Shown here piece after piece: positions 17,846-27,599 of a stretch of DNA of 64,000 nt (positions are counted from its first letter, which is position 1; every line of letters starts with the position of its first letter). Location: NCBI RefSeq assembly GCF_007644105.1, contig NZ_VFAC01000014.1:1-64000 (forward strand), written 5' to 3'. Under the pieces are notes generated by a model. The model saw only the letters and a program-made list of their open reading frames with translations. It made no database searches and was not told where the DNA came from. The DNA is from Elioraea rosea. GTDB taxonomy: Bacteria; Pseudomonadota; Alphaproteobacteria; Acetobacterales; Acetobacteraceae. The translations under genes and the position numbers were made by a program.

Positions 17846-18829
17846 ATGGGCGCCGCCAAGCTCCTGAGGTTCCTCGCAGCGCGGAGTGTGAAGGCGGTGA
17901 TCGTGGTGCTCGCGATCGTCGTCTTCCAGTTCGTGCTGATCCGCCTCGCCCCCGGCGACCCCGCGAGCGTGATCGCGGGGCAGTCCGGTGCTGCCGATCC
18001 GCTATTCATGCAGCAGCTGCGCGAGCAGTTCGGCCTCGACAGGCCGATGCACGAGCAGCTGCTGATCTATCTCCGCGACATGGCGACGCTCGACCTCGGC
18101 TTCTCGCACCGACAGCAGCAGCCCGTCGCCCGACTGATCCTCGAACGGCTTCCCGCGACGCTGCTCCTGACCGGCACGGCCTTCCTTCTCGCCATCACCG
18201 GCGGCGTGGCGCTCGGTGTCATGGCCGCCCGCCGCGTCGGCCGGCCGGCAGACAGCGCCATCACCGTTCTCGCGCTCACCTTCTACGCAACGCCCATCTT
18301 CTGGGTGGGCCTCATCCTGGTGCTGATCTTCTCGGTCTGGCTGGAATGGCTTCCGAGCTTCGGGATGTTCACCGTCGGCGCCGAACTCTCCGGCTGGGCC
18401 CATGCGCTCGATGTGGGCAAGCATCTCATCCTGCCTTCGCTTACGCTCGGGCTGTTCTTCCTCGCGATCTATGCGCGGCTCGCGCGCGCCTCGATGCTCG
18501 AGGTGGCGGACCAGGACTTCGTTCGCACTGCCCGCGCCAAGGGCGTGCCGGAGGGGCGCATCGTGCGCGCGCACGTGCTGCGCAACGCGCTCCTTCCCGT
18601 CATCACCTTCGCCGGCATCCAGGCGGGCCAGCTCGTCGGCGGCTCGATTCTGGTCGAGACCGTGTTCGCCTGGCCAGGCATCGGGCGGCTCGCCTTCGAT
18701 GCGCTTCTCGCGCGCGACTATGCGACGCTTCTCGGCGTGTTCTTCTGCACCGCCGTGATGGTGGTGGTGTTCAACCTGATCACCGATCTGCTTTACGCGG
18801 TCGTCGATCCGCGGGTGGAGGTCGCATGA
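17846..18829 (+). CDS. Opp/Dpp-type ABC permease, DppB-like
   Basis: A 327-residue inner-membrane permease with about six membrane spans. The N-terminal region FVLIRLAPGDPASVIAG is the conserved OppB/DppB opening, and the EAA loop is seen in FVRTARAKGVPEGRIVRAHVLRNALLPVITF. It lies 21 bases after the binding-protein gene and 10 bases before the second permease. Confidence 0.93.
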   Translation: MGAAKLLRFLAARSVKAVIVVLAIVVFQFVLIRLAPGDPASVIAGQSGAADPLFMQQLREQFGLDRPMHEQLLIYLRDMATLDLGFSHRQQQPVARLILERLPATLLLTGTAFLLAITGGVALGVMAARRVGRPADSAITVLALTFYATPIFWVGLILVLIFSVWLEWLPSFGMFTVGAELSGWAHALDVGKHLILPSLTLGLFFLAIYARLARASMLEVADQDFVRTARAKGVPEGRIVRAHVLRNALLPVITFAGIQAGQLVGGSILVETVFAWPGIGRLAFDALLARDYATLLGVFFCTAVMVVVFNLITDLLYAVVDPRVEVA

Positions 18830-18839
18830 GCTGTCCGTC

Positions 18840-19685
18840 ATGAGCTTTTGGCGCCGCTTCGCCCGCAACCTCGGCGCGATGGTCGGGCTCGCCATCCTCG
18901 CGCTCGTCGCATTGATGGCAGTGCTTGCGCCGGTGCTGTTCCCGTTCAGCCCCTGGGAAATGCGCGGCATTCCATTCATGCCGCCGGGAGAGGCCGGGTT
19001 CCTGCTTGGTTCCGACAGCCTCGGGCGCGACGTTGCCGCGGGCATCGCGCATGGCGCGCTAGTCTCCTTCCTGGTCGGAGGCGTCTCGACGGTCGCGGCG
19101 CTTCTGCTCGGCGTCACGCTCGGCGCGCTCGCGGGCTACGCGGGCGGCTGGGTGGATGACGCGATCATGCGCTTCACCGAGTTCTTCCAGACGATCCCGA
19201 GCTTCGTTCTCGCGGTGGTGCTCGTTGCCATCTTCACGCCCTCGATCGCTTCCATCGTCGTCTCGATCGCGATCGTCTCCTGGCCGCCGGTGACGCGCGT
19301 GGTTCGCGCCGAGTTCCTCTCGCTTCGCTCGCGCGAGTTCGTGCAGGCCGCGGAGGTGCTCGGGCGCGGCCGTATCGCGATCATGGTCACCGAGATCCTG
19401 CCCAATGCGCTCTCGCCCATCATCGTTCTCGCCTCGCTGATGGTCGCGACCGCCATCCTGCTGGAGAGCTCGCTGTCCTTCCTGGGCCTCGGCGACCCCA
19501 ACCTGATGTCCTGGGGCTTCATGATCGGCTCGGGGCGGAGCGTGATCCGCATCGCCTGGTGGATGAGCGTGTTCCCCGGCATCGCCATCTTCCTCACCGT
19601 GCTCGCGCTGAACCTGGTTGGCGAGGGGCTGAACGATGCGCTGAACCCGCGGCTCGCGCGCCGGCGCGGCATCGTCGTCACATGA
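18840..19685 (+). CDS. Opp/Dpp-type ABC permease, DppC-like
   Basis: A 281-residue permease, partner of the preceding DppB-like protein. The family region FLLGSDSLGRDVAAGIAHGALVSFLVG and the EAA loop FVQAAEVLGRGRIAIMVTEILPNALSPIIV are present, with about six membrane spans. Its stop overlaps the start of the ATPase gene (ATGA, 19682-19685), so the permease and ATPase are translationally coupled. Confidence 0.93.
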   Translation: MSFWRRFARNLGAMVGLAILALVALMAVLAPVLFPFSPWEMRGIPFMPPGEAGFLLGSDSLGRDVAAGIAHGALVSFLVGGVSTVAALLLGVTLGALAGYAGGWVDDAIMRFTEFFQTIPSFVLAVVLVAIFTPSIASIVVSIAIVSWPPVTRVVRAEFLSLRSREFVQAAEVLGRGRIAIMVTEILPNALSPIIVLASLMVATAILLESSLSFLGLGDPNLMSWGFMIGSGRSVIRIAWWMSVFPGIAIFLTVLALNLVGEGLNDALNPRLARRRGIVVT

Positions 19686-21295
19686 CGTCGCCGATCCTCT
19701 CGATCGAGAACCTCACGATCGGCCTGCCCGCGGGCGGCGACCGCGCCAACGCCGTCGAGGACGTTTCCCTTGCGGTGCGGCCCGGCGAGATCCTCTGCGT
19801 CGTCGGCGAGAGCGGATCTGGCAAGTCGATGACCGCATCGGCCGTGATGGGGCTGCTCCCGAAGGGCCTTCCCGTGCGCAGCGGGCGGATCATGTTCGAG
19901 GGGAACGACCTCCTGACCTTGCCGGCCGAGACGTTCCGCGCGCTGCGCGGCGCGCGCCTCGGCATGGTGTTCCAGGAACCGATGACCGCGCTCAACCCGC
20001 TGATGCGCGTGGGCGACCAGATCGGCGAGGCGTTCCGGGTGCATGGCGAGAAGGGCGACATCCGCTCGAAGGTTCTGGCACTTCTCGAGGACGTGCGGCT
20101 GCCTGACCCGCCCTCGATCATCGGGGCCTATCCGTTCCGCCTCTCGGGGGGGCAGCGGCAGCGCGTGATGATCGCGATGGCGCTTGCCCTCGGCCCCTCC
20201 GTGCTGATCGCAGACGAGCCGACGACGGCGCTCGACGTCACCACGCAGATGCAGATCCTGCGCCTGATCCGTGGCCTTCAGGAACGGCGTGGCACGGGCG
20301 TGCTTTTCATCACCCATGATTTCGGTGTCGTCGCGGAGATCGCCGATCAGGTGGCGGTGATGCAGCACGGCCGTGTGGTCGAGCACGGGGAGGCGGCGCA
20401 GGTACTGAACGCGCCGCAGCACCCCTACACCCGCGCGCTGACCGCCGCCGTGCCACATGGCCGCGCGCGGCCGGCCGAGACGCATGCGCCCGAGCCGGTT
20501 CTTGCTCTCTCGGGCGTCGAGAAGTCCTTCCGTCGCGGAGGCGGATTGTTCCGCCGTGGCAGTCCCGTCCAGGCGGTGGCGGATGCCTCGTTCACCCTCG
20601 TGAAGGGCGAGACGCTCGGCCTCGTCGGCGAGAGCGGCTCGGGCAAGTCCACCCTCGCGCGCTGCGTCGTCCGCCTCGCCCAGCCGGAGAAGGGTGAGAT
20701 CCTGTTCCACGGAACCGATCTGCTTCCTCTCGGCCGCGCTGCGATGCAGCCCTATCGTGCCCGCATCCAGATGGTGTTCCAGGACCCCTACGCCTCGCTG
20801 AACCCCCGTCGGCGCGTCGGCGACATCATCGCCGAGGGGCCGGTGACGCATGGCGTGCCGCGCGACAAGGCGCTCGCGCGCGCCCTCGAGCTCCTCGCCC
20901 TCGTGCAGCTCGATGCCGGCGCGATGGAGAGGTTCCCGCACGAGTTCTCCGGCGGCCAGAGGCAGCGCATCGGCATCGCCCGTGCGATTGCGCTCGAGCC
21001 CGAGCTCCTGATCGCAGACGAGCCGGTGAGCGCGCTCGATGTCTCGGTGCAGGCGCAGATCCTCGACCTGCTCGACGGCATCCGCAAGCGCCTCGGCCTG
21101 ACCATGCTGTTCATCACGCATGACCTGCGTGTCGCCGCGCAGGTGTGCGACCGCATCGCGGTCATGCAGCGTGGGCGGATCGTCGAGATCGGGCCGACGG
21201 CCAAGGTGTTCGGCGCGCCCGAGCATCCCTATACGCGCGAGCTGCTCGACGCGATTCCCGGCAAGGCCTGGACGCCACCGCTCGAGGCGGCCTAA
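19682..21295 (+). CDS. Fused two-domain Opp/Dpp-type ABC ATPase (DppD-DppF fusion, GsiA-like)
   Basis: A 537-residue protein with two complete ABC ATPase domains in tandem. Domain 1 (about 1-255) has Walker [10 protein letters not shown], signature LSGGQRQR and Walker B VLIADEPT; domain 2 (about 280-537) has [17 protein letters not shown] and LLIADEPV. Each domain ends with the oligopeptide ATPase C-terminal segment (HPYTRAL and HPYTREL). The fusion replaces the usual two separate proteins, as in E. coli GsiA. It powers the importer formed by the three preceding genes. Confidence 0.94.
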   Translation: MTSPILSIENLTIGLPAGGDRANAVEDVSLAVRPGEILCVVGESGSGKSMTASAVMGLLPKGLPVRSGRIMFEGNDLLTLPAETFRALRGARLGMVFQEPMTALNPLMRVGDQIGEAFRVHGEKGDIRSKVLALLEDVRLPDPPSIIGAYPFRLSGGQRQRVMIAMALALGPSVLIADEPTTALDVTTQMQILRLIRGLQERRGTGVLFITHDFGVVAEIADQVAVMQHGRVVEHGEAAQVLNAPQHPYTRALTAAVPHGRARPAETHAPEPVLALSGVEKSFRRGGGLFRRGSPVQAVADASFTLVKGETLGLVGESGSGKSTLARCVVRLAQPEKGEILFHGTDLLPLGRAAMQPYRARIQMVFQDPYASLNPRRRVGDIIAEGPVTHGVPRDKALARALELLALVQLDAGAMERFPHEFSGGQRQRIGIARAIALEPELLIADEPVSALDVSVQAQILDLLDGIRKRLGLTMLFITHDLRVAAQVCDRIAVMQRGRIVEIGPTAKVFGAPEHPYTRELLDAIPGKAWTPPLEAA

Positions 21296-21323
21296 GACAC
21301 GCCAGACATCAAGGAGAGTTCGG

Positions 21324-22610
21324 GTGACGATCGACCCAGGGGCGAAACGCGCGATCCTCGATGCGGTCGGCGCGTTGGAAGGCGAGGCGGAGGCGATGCT
21401 CGCTGGCCTGGTGCGGTTTCCGAGCACGCTCGGCAACGAGGGGCCCTGCCTCGACCATGTGGCGGAGCTGTTCGCGGGGCTCGGCCTTCCGGTCGATCGT
21501 GTCGCGACGCAGCCCTCCAAGCTCGCCTCCCATCCCGGTTACTCGCCGCCGCTTCTTTCCTACGAAGGGCGCGACAATGTCGCCGCCGTTCACCGCCCAC
21601 GCGCCGCGACGGGGCGGAGCCTTGCGCTCCAGGCGCATGTCGATGTTGTGCCCGAAGGCGCTGCGGAGCTCTGGACCGCGCCGCCCTTCGAACCCGTGGT
21701 GCGCGATGGCCGGATGTACGGCCGTGGCGCGGGCGACATGAAGGCCGGTCTCGTCTCCAACATCATGGCCTTCAAGGCGCTGCGGGAAGCCGGCCTCGCT
21801 CCGGCCGCGCCGGTGCAGTTCCAGGCGGTGATCGAGGAGGAGTGCACGGGAAATGGCGCGCTCGCGACCATGCTCGCCCTGCCGCGCACCGACGCGGTGA
21901 TCATCCCCGAGCCTGGCCCCGGCGTTCCCGCGCTCTATACGGCCGAGGTCGGCGTGGTGTGGGCATGGGTGACGGTGATGGGCAAGCCCGCGCATGTGCG
22001 CGAGATGCAGGCCGGCGTCAATGCGATCGAGGCGGCGATGGCGATCGCCGCGCGGTTCAAGAACTACGAGAACGAGATGAACCGCGCCGAGCGCGTGCAT
22101 GCCTCGTTCCGTGGCGTGAACCATCCCGTGAACGTCAATCTCGGCACGGTCGAGGGCGGCGAGTGGAACAGCTCTGTTCCCTCGCGCGCGCGCATCGGCC
22201 TTCGCGTCGGCGTGATGATGGGTTATTCCGCCGCCGAGACGAAGCGCGACATCGAGCGCATCGTCGCCGAATCGGCCGCCGATCCCGCGCTGAAGGGGGC
22301 AAAGGTGCACCTCTCCTGGGGCGGCTTCATGGCCGACCCGTGCGTGTTCGACACCGATGCGGAGATCGTGCGGCTCGCGCGCGAGAGCTATGCGGAGGTG
22401 ACGGGTGGAGCGCTGCGCGACTATCCCGCCACGGGTCTCACCGACGGGCGCTTCTTCACCCTCTACCAGGACACACCCGTCGCCGTGTTCGGGCCGGACG
22501 CCGATGCCATCCACGGCATCGACGAAAGTGTCGGTCTCGCCTCGATGCATGCGATCACGCGCACCATTGCACTGACGCTCGCGGCCTGGTGCGGAACGGA
22601 GCCTGCCTGA
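21324..22610 (+). CDS. M20 family deacylase/dipeptidase (ArgE/DapE-like)
   Basis: A 428-residue zinc hydrolase. Metal-site marks are LALQAHVDVVPEG (HVDVVP with first zinc His), GRGAGDMKAGL (bridging Asp in GDMK), VIEEECTGNGA (catalytic Glu and zinc Glu) and a C-terminal PATGLTDGRFF region followed by the final His motif. Enzymes of this type remove N-acyl groups or split small peptides in the cytoplasm. GTG 21324 is chosen because AAGGAGAG precedes it at good spacing; frames extending upstream overlap the ATPase gene. It is 28 bases after the transporter genes, so it probably processes the imported substrate. Confidence 0.88.
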   Translation: MTIDPGAKRAILDAVGALEGEAEAMLAGLVRFPSTLGNEGPCLDHVAELFAGLGLPVDRVATQPSKLASHPGYSPPLLSYEGRDNVAAVHRPRAATGRSLALQAHVDVVPEGAAELWTAPPFEPVVRDGRMYGRGAGDMKAGLVSNIMAFKALREAGLAPAAPVQFQAVIEEECTGNGALATMLALPRTDAVIIPEPGPGVPALYTAEVGVVWAWVTVMGKPAHVREMQAGVNAIEAAMAIAARFKNYENEMNRAERVHASFRGVNHPVNVNLGTVEGGEWNSSVPSRARIGLRVGVMMGYSAAETKRDIERIVAESAADPALKGAKVHLSWGGFMADPCVFDTDAEIVRLARESYAEVTGGALRDYPATGLTDGRFFTLYQDTPVAVFGPDADAIHGIDESVGLASMHAITRTIALTLAAWCGTEPA

Positions 22611-23842
22611 TGGCATCGAACCTTCCCGTCGACGGCGAGCGCCTCTGGTCCAGCATCATGGAGCTGGCGAAGATCGGGCCGGGCATCGCCGGAGGGTCGA
22701 ACCGCCAGACCCTGACCGATGCAGATGGCGAGGGCCGGCACCTGCTGCGCCGCTGGTGCGAGGAGCTCGGGCTTGCCATGAGTGTCGACCGCGTCGGCAA
22801 CATGGTGTTCACCCGCCCGGGCGCCGATGCGACGCTTCCGCCGGTCGCCTTCGGCAGCCATCTCGACACGCAGCCGACAGGCGGCAGGTTCGACGGCGTG
22901 CTGGGCGTGCTGGCCGGGCTCGAGGTGATGCGCGCGCTCGCCGATGCCGGAACGGTCACCCGAGCGCCGCTGATGCTGATCAACTGGACGAACGAGGAAG
23001 GCGCGCGGTTCTCCCCGCCGATGATGGGCTCGGGCGTCGCGATGGGCCTGTTTGAAGAGGCGGAGGTTCTCGCCAAGACCGACCCCGCTGGCGCCGTGTT
23101 CGGTGCGGAGCTCCGCCGCATCGGCTGGGCGGGGGAGGCGGACCCGGCCGCCCTCCAACAGCTCGGCGCCTATTTCGAGCTGCATATCGAGCAGGGGCCG
23201 CTTCTCGAGACCGAGGGCGCCGATGTCGGCATCGTCACCGGTGCCTCGGCGCAGGCCTGGTTCGAGGTGACAGTAACGGGCGCCGAGGCGCATGCCGGCA
23301 ACGGCATGGGGCTGAGGCGGGATGCGCTGGTGGCAGCGTCGCAGATGATCGTCGCGATCGAGGGCATTGCCCATGAGCTCGGCGGGAACGGCACGGTCGG
23401 CCGCGTCTCGGTCTCTCCCGACAGCCGCAATGTCGTGCCCGGCCGTGTGTGGTTCACCGTCGATCTGCGTCATGCGCGCGCCACCGCACTGGCGGAGATG
23501 GAGCGGCAGGTTCGGGTCCGCATCGGTGCGATCGCGGGCGCACGGCGCGTCTCTGCCGGGATCGTTCCGTTCTGGTCATTCCCCGAGACGCCGTTCGACG
23601 CGACGCTTGTCGGCCGGCTGGGCGAGGCGGCGAAGGCCCGCGGCTACCGTTTCCTGGAGATGCCGACGGGCATCGGCCATGACGCCGTCTATGTCGCCCG
23701 GCGTGTGCCGACCGCAATGATCTTCTGCCCCTGCCACGGGGGGCTGAGCCACAACGAGGCGGAAAGCATCACGCCTGCCTGGGCCGAGGCCGGCTGCAAG
23801 GTGCTCGCCGATGCCGTGCTGGCCACGGCCGGCGTTGCCTGA
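22610..23842 (+). CDS. M20 family amidohydrolase, N-carbamoyl-amino acid hydrolase-like
   Basis: A 410-residue enzyme of the hydantoinase/carbamoylase branch of M20 (AllC, L-carbamoylase, beta-ureidopropionase). Diagnostic segments are GSHLDTQPTGGRFDGVLGVLAG, NWTNEEGARFSPPMMGS, YFELHIEQGPLLE and the C-terminal GIGHDA and GGLSHNEAE. These enzymes hydrolyse N-carbamoyl or N-formyl amino acids, or allantoate-type amides. It overlaps the preceding stop by one base (TGATG), so the two M20 enzymes are coupled. The exact substrate is unknown. Confidence 0.9.
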   Translation: MASNLPVDGERLWSSIMELAKIGPGIAGGSNRQTLTDADGEGRHLLRRWCEELGLAMSVDRVGNMVFTRPGADATLPPVAFGSHLDTQPTGGRFDGVLGVLAGLEVMRALADAGTVTRAPLMLINWTNEEGARFSPPMMGSGVAMGLFEEAEVLAKTDPAGAVFGAELRRIGWAGEADPAALQQLGAYFELHIEQGPLLETEGADVGIVTGASAQAWFEVTVTGAEAHAGNGMGLRRDALVAASQMIVAIEGIAHELGGNGTVGRVSVSPDSRNVVPGRVWFTVDLRHARATALAEMERQVRVRIGAIAGARRVSAGIVPFWSFPETPFDATLVGRLGEAAKARGYRFLEMPTGIGHDAVYVARRVPTAMIFCPCHGGLSHNEAESITPAWAEAGCKVLADAVLATAGVA

Positions 23843-23856
23843 GAGGAAGGAACCGT

Positions 23857-25326
23857 ATGCGTATCGGTGTTGCCGGCTTCCAGCACGAAAGCCACTCCTT
23901 CGCGCGGTTTCCCGCAGACATTGCCGCGTTCGAGAAGCCGGGCGGCTTCCCGCCGCTCTCGCGCGGCGCGGCGATGCTCGGCGCACTCGCCGGGACACGC
24001 GTGCCGGCGGCCGGCGCCATCGAGGCGGCCGAGGCGGCGGGACACCAGGTCGTGCCGCTCGCCTGGGGCATGGCCATGCCGTCTGCCCCCGTCACGCGCG
24101 AGGCCTTCGACACGATCGCTGGTTGGATCGTCGAGGACGCTGCGGCAGCGATGCCGCTCGACGGCCTCTATCTCGACCTGCACGGCGCGATGATGGCCGA
24201 GCATGCGCCTGACGGCGAGGGCGAGCTTCTCCGCCGGCTGCGCGCACGCCTCGGCCCCGACCTGCCGATCGCCGTCAGCCTCGATCTCCATGCCAACGTC
24301 ACGGAGGCGATGGTGGACGCCGCGGACGTCATCACCGCCTACCGCACCTATCCGCACATCGACATGAAGGAGACCGGCGCACGCGCGATGGAGCAGCTTC
24401 TCGCGCGGATCGCCCATGGCGCGCCCTATGCGCGCGCCTGGCGGCCGATCGACTTCTTCATTCCGGTTCCGGCGCAGTGCACGATGATGCCGCCGATGCA
24501 GCAGATCTACGCCGTGCTGCCCGAGCTCGCCGTGGCCTGCGGGGCGGTCGATCTCTCGCTCTCGCTCGGCTTTCCCTATTGCGATTTCGACGGCTGCGGC
24601 CCTGCGGTCACGGCCTATGCCACGACGCAGGAAGCCGCCGACGAGGCTGCCGACAGGCTTCAGCGCATGGTCCTCGACCAGCGCAAGAACCTGAACGCGA
24701 AGCTCTGGCCTGCGGACGAGGCCGTCGCCCATGCCCGGGCGCAGGCCAGCCTCGGCGGCCCGCCCATCGTGCTCGCCGACACGCAGGACAATCCCGGCGG
24801 CGGCGGGCACGGCGACACGACAGGGCTTCTCTCCGCGCTCGTCGCAGGCCGCGCGCATGGCGCGGTGATTGGCGTGATCAACGACGCAGCGAGTGCCGCG
24901 GCAGCCCATGCCGCGGGCGAGGGAGCGACCATCGAGCTCTCGCTGGGGGGGGTGAGTGATGGCGTGCCCTATCGCGGGCGCTTCACCGTGCTGCGCCTCG
25001 GCGACGGCCGCTTCACCTGCACCGGGCCGATGACGCGCGGCAACGCCGCCGATCTCGGCCCGACCGCGCTTCTCGAGATCGAGGGCGTCAACGTCGTCGT
25101 CGCGAGCCGGAAGATGCAGGCCTATGACCAGGCCATGTTCCGCCATGTCGGCATCGAACCGTCCTCCGTGCCGATCATCGCGCTGAAGTCGAGCGTGCAT
25201 TTCCGTGCCGACTTCCAGCCGATCGCCAAGGAGGTGCTTGTCGTTCTCGCGCCCGGCCCGGTGGTGGCGGACCCTGCGACACTTCCCTTCAGGAAGCTCC
25301 GCCCCGGTCTCGCGCTGAGCCCGTGA
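23857..25326 (+). CDS. MlrC-family (M81) metallopeptidase
   Basis: A 489-residue protein matching the MlrC family, named after the enzyme that degrades linearised microcystin. Motifs are MRIGVAGFQHESHSFA at the start, LYLDLHGAMMAEHAPDGEGELLRRLR, AVSLDLHANVTEAMV, TYPHIDM and DNPGGGGHGDTTGLL, which together supply zinc-binding Asp and His residues. Most bacteria with MlrC do not meet microcystin, so another peptide or amide is the likely substrate. It ends the transporter/hydrolase operon, four bases before a convergent gene. Confidence 0.9.
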   Translation: MRIGVAGFQHESHSFARFPADIAAFEKPGGFPPLSRGAAMLGALAGTRVPAAGAIEAAEAAGHQVVPLAWGMAMPSAPVTREAFDTIAGWIVEDAAAAMPLDGLYLDLHGAMMAEHAPDGEGELLRRLRARLGPDLPIAVSLDLHANVTEAMVDAADVITAYRTYPHIDMKETGARAMEQLLARIAHGAPYARAWRPIDFFIPVPAQCTMMPPMQQIYAVLPELAVACGAVDLSLSLGFPYCDFDGCGPAVTAYATTQEAADEAADRLQRMVLDQRKNLNAKLWPADEAVAHARAQASLGGPPIVLADTQDNPGGGGHGDTTGLLSALVAGRAHGAVIGVINDAASAAAAHAAGEGATIELSLGGVSDGVPYRGRFTVLRLGDGRFTCTGPMTRGNAADLGPTALLEIEGVNVVVASRKMQAYDQAMFRHVGIEPSSVPIIALKSSVHFRADFQPIAKEVLVVLAPGPVVADPATLPFRKLRPGLALSP

Positions 25327-25330
25327 GCCC

Positions 25331-26260
25331 TCAGGGCCTGAGCAGCGCGCGCACGGCCTCGGCGCTGGGGATCGGCGCGACGGCGCCGTAGCCTGTCGTC
25401 GAAAGCGCGGCGGCGGCGTTGGCGTAGCGAAGCGCCTCCTCCGGCCCGTCGCCGAGCACGGTGCGCGCCATGAAGGCGCCGCAGAACGTGTCGCCTGCGC
25501 CCGTCGCATCCACGGCCTTGACCGGATGCGGCGTGGCGCGGACGCGGAGGCCCGATCCGGTGGCGAGCAGCGCGCCATCCGCCCCGCACTTCACCGCGAC
25601 GAGCGGGCAGCCGAGCCGGAGGTAGTAGTCTGCGATCGCATCGGGGTCGGCGAGGCCGGTCAGCGCCTCGGCGTCCTCGCGCGAGGGGAAGGCCATGTCG
25701 GCCTGTGCGATGGCGGCGTCGATCACCGCCTTCGCGCGCGCGGGCGGCCAGAGGCGAAGGCGGAGGTTGGTGTCGTAGGCGACCTTCACCCCCGCCTTCC
25801 TCGCCACGGCGATCGCATGGAACACGGCGTCTGCCGCGGTGGTGCTGATCGCCTGGGAAATGCCAGACGCGTAGAGGATCTTCGCCTCCGTGATCGCCTT
25901 CTCCGGCACGTCGCGCGGCGTGTAGCGCGCAGCGGCCGAGCCGGTGCGATAGAAGGTGAAATGATGCCCTTTCGCATCGTGCGTGACGAAGTAGACGGCG
26001 GTCGGTGCATCGGGGCTGCGGATGACGGTCGAGGTGTCGATGCCTTCGCGCGCCCAGAGCTCCATGAAGCTGTCGCCCGCCGCGTCCTGCCCGATCGCGG
26101 TGACGTACCCTGCGCGCACGCCCTGGCGGGAGGCCGCGATGGCGGCGTTCGAGGTGTCACCGCCATGGCCCTGCAGGAACAGAACGCGCCCGTCGTCCTG
26201 GGCCGGGAGCTGGTTGAACTCCAGCATCGGCTCGCCCATCGAAAGGATGTCGACCGCCAT
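25331..26260 (-). CDS. PfkB-family sugar kinase, 2-keto-3-deoxygluconate kinase-like
   Basis: A 309-residue ribokinase-fold enzyme. The opening VDILSMGEPMLEFNQ, the glycine-rich HGGDTSNAAIAASRQG and the C-terminal catalytic signature VDATGAGDTFCGAF (base Asp in GAGD) are PfkB marks. The GEPMLEF start and ARYTPRDVP region are typical of KdgK-type kinases. Because a KDPG aldolase gene lies in the same operon, phosphorylation of 2-keto-3-deoxygluconate or an isomer to the aldolase substrate is a coherent role. ATG 26260 fits the family; an open frame continues upstream into the RraA-like gene. Confidence 0.85.
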   Translation of the reverse strand: MAVDILSMGEPMLEFNQLPAQDDGRVLFLQGHGGDTSNAAIAASRQGVRAGYVTAIGQDAAGDSFMELWAREGIDTSTVIRSPDAPTAVYFVTHDAKGHHFTFYRTGSAAARYTPRDVPEKAITEAKILYASGISQAISTTAADAVFHAIAVARKAGVKVAYDTNLRLRLWPPARAKAVIDAAIAQADMAFPSREDAEALTGLADPDAIADYYLRLGCPLVAVKCGADGALLATGSGLRVRATPHPVKAVDATGAGDTFCGAFMARTVLGDGPEEALRYANAAAALSTTGYGAVAPIPSAEAVRALLRP

Positions 26261-26271
26261 CGCCCGCGCCC

Positions 26272-26922
26272 TCAGATGCGCCCGTACTTTGCCAGGCCCT
26301 CGCGCAGTGAGCCGGAGGAGACGATGAGCTTGGCCTGTTCCGCCTCGCGGGCATCGATCTCGCGCGCCTGCTTCAGGACCTCGGCCGCGGCATCGGGCGG
26401 CACCACGCACACGCCGTCCTCGTCGCCGACGATCAGGTCGCCCGGGCTGACGAGGATACCGCCGATCATGACAGGGATGGCGGAGGCGACGGTGCGCGTG
26501 CGCCCGAGCGTCGTGCCTGGGCTGACGCAGCGGGCGAACACCGGCAGGTCGTAGTCGCGGCGGATCTCGGCGAGGTCGCGCACCCCGGCATCGAGCACCG
26601 CGCCGGCGTGCTTGCGGGCGAAGGCGCCGGCGCTCATCAGCCCGCCCCACACCGCCACGTCCGGGTCGCCGTGCATGCCGATGCAGATGACGCTTCCTGC
26701 CTTCGCCTCGTCGATCGCGTCGAGCGCGGCCTGTGGCGGCAGCACCTCGCGCGTCGGCGCATGCAGGACCGTCACCGCGGGGCCCACGAGGCGCCTGGCG
26801 TTGATGCGGTTCTTGATCTCGTGCGCCATGTAGCCGCGCCGCCCCGTCACCTTGTCGAGCGCGTCGGCGACCGAGGCGATCGCCACGTGGCGGAAGCCGT
26901 CGAGAATCCCGTGGTCAAGCAT
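26272..26922 (-). CDS. RraA-like protein (HMG/CHA aldolase or regulator fold)
   Basis: A 216-residue member of the RraA/demethylmenaquinone methyltransferase-like fold. Characteristic parts are VASVADALDK, GGLMSAGAFARKHAGAVLDAGVRDL (the D-x-x-x-R-D active-site region) and VSPGDLIVGDEDGVCVVP. Family members include 4-hydroxy-4-methyl-2-oxoglutarate/oxaloacetate aldolases and, in E. coli, an RNase E inhibitor. In this sugar-acid operon an aldolase or oxaloacetate decarboxylase role is more plausible than RNase control. It is placed between eda and the kinase gene. Confidence 0.83.
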   Translation of the reverse strand: MLDHGILDGFRHVAIASVADALDKVTGRRGYMAHEIKNRINARRLVGPAVTVLHAPTREVLPPQAALDAIDEAKAGSVICIGMHGDPDVAVWGGLMSAGAFARKHAGAVLDAGVRDLAEIRRDYDLPVFARCVSPGTTLGRTRTVASAIPVMIGGILVSPGDLIVGDEDGVCVVPPDAAAEVLKQAREIDAREAEQAKLIVSSGSLREGLAKYGRI

Positions 26923-26943
26923 GTGTGTTTCCTGTCCGTACCG

Positions 26944-27564
26944 TTACGCCGAGAGCGCGGCACGCGCCGCTGCCATCACTTCGTCCTTCGCGCCCTTGCC
27001 GATCAGCTCCTCGTCGACGAGCTTGCCGCCGATCCCGACGAAGGCCGCGCCGGCCTCGAGATAGGCACGCAGGTTGGAGGGGTCGACGCCGCCGGTTGGG
27101 CAGAAGGACACGTCGGGGAAGACGCTCTTCAGGGCCTTGATGTGCGAGGGCCCGCCCATCGAGGCGGCGGGGAAGATCTTCACCACGTCGGCGAAGCCCT
27201 CGAGCGCCTCGACCACCTCGTCGGGCGTCAGCGCGCCGAGCATCACGAGCGCGCCGAAGCGACGGCCGGCCGGTACGATCTCAGGCTCGTTCCAGGGGCA
27301 GACGATGAACTTCGCGCCGGCCTCGCCGCAGGCATAGGCCTCCGTCGCCGTCCTCACCGTTCCGGCGCCGACGAGGAGCGCGGGATCGGCCGCGAGCTCG
27401 CGGATGAGCTCGGTCGCGCGCGGCACCGTCAGCGTGATCTCGAAGGTCGTGAACCCTGCCTCGCGAAGCCAGGCAACGGCCGTGCGCGCCGCCTCCTGCG
27501 TGCGTGTCCGCACCACGGGAACGACGCGCGCCTCGACCAGGCGCGGCAGAAGGGGGTGGCTCAT
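26944..27564 (-). CDS. eda: 2-dehydro-3-deoxyphosphogluconate aldolase
   Basis: A 206-residue class I aldolase that splits KDPG (or the galacto isomer) into pyruvate and glyceraldehyde 3-phosphate. The catalytic Glu is in TTFEITLTVP, the Schiff-base Lys in ADVVKIFPAA, and the phosphate-binding region is CPTGGVDPSNLRAYLEAGA. Length matches Eda. It lies between the hydroxyacid dehydrogenase and RraA-like genes, and together with the PfkB kinase completes a 2-keto-3-deoxy sugar acid pathway. Confidence 0.92.
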   Translation of the reverse strand: MSHPLLPRLVEARVVPVVRTRTQEAARTAVAWLREAGFTTFEITLTVPRATELIRELAADPALLVGAGTVRTATEAYACGEAGAKFIVCPWNEPEIVPAGRRFGALVMLGALTPDEVVEALEGFADVVKIFPAASMGGPSHIKALKSVFPDVSFCPTGGVDPSNLRAYLEAGAAFVGIGGKLVDEELIGKGAKDEVMAAARAALSA

Positions 27565-27599
27565 CCGGCATTCTCTCCCGTGACGGTGTCGGATCGATC

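Noticed and set aside
19136-21520. Long minus-strand open frame across the fused ABC ATPase
   Set aside because: Antisense to two complete ATPase domains; the translation has no recognisable family features.
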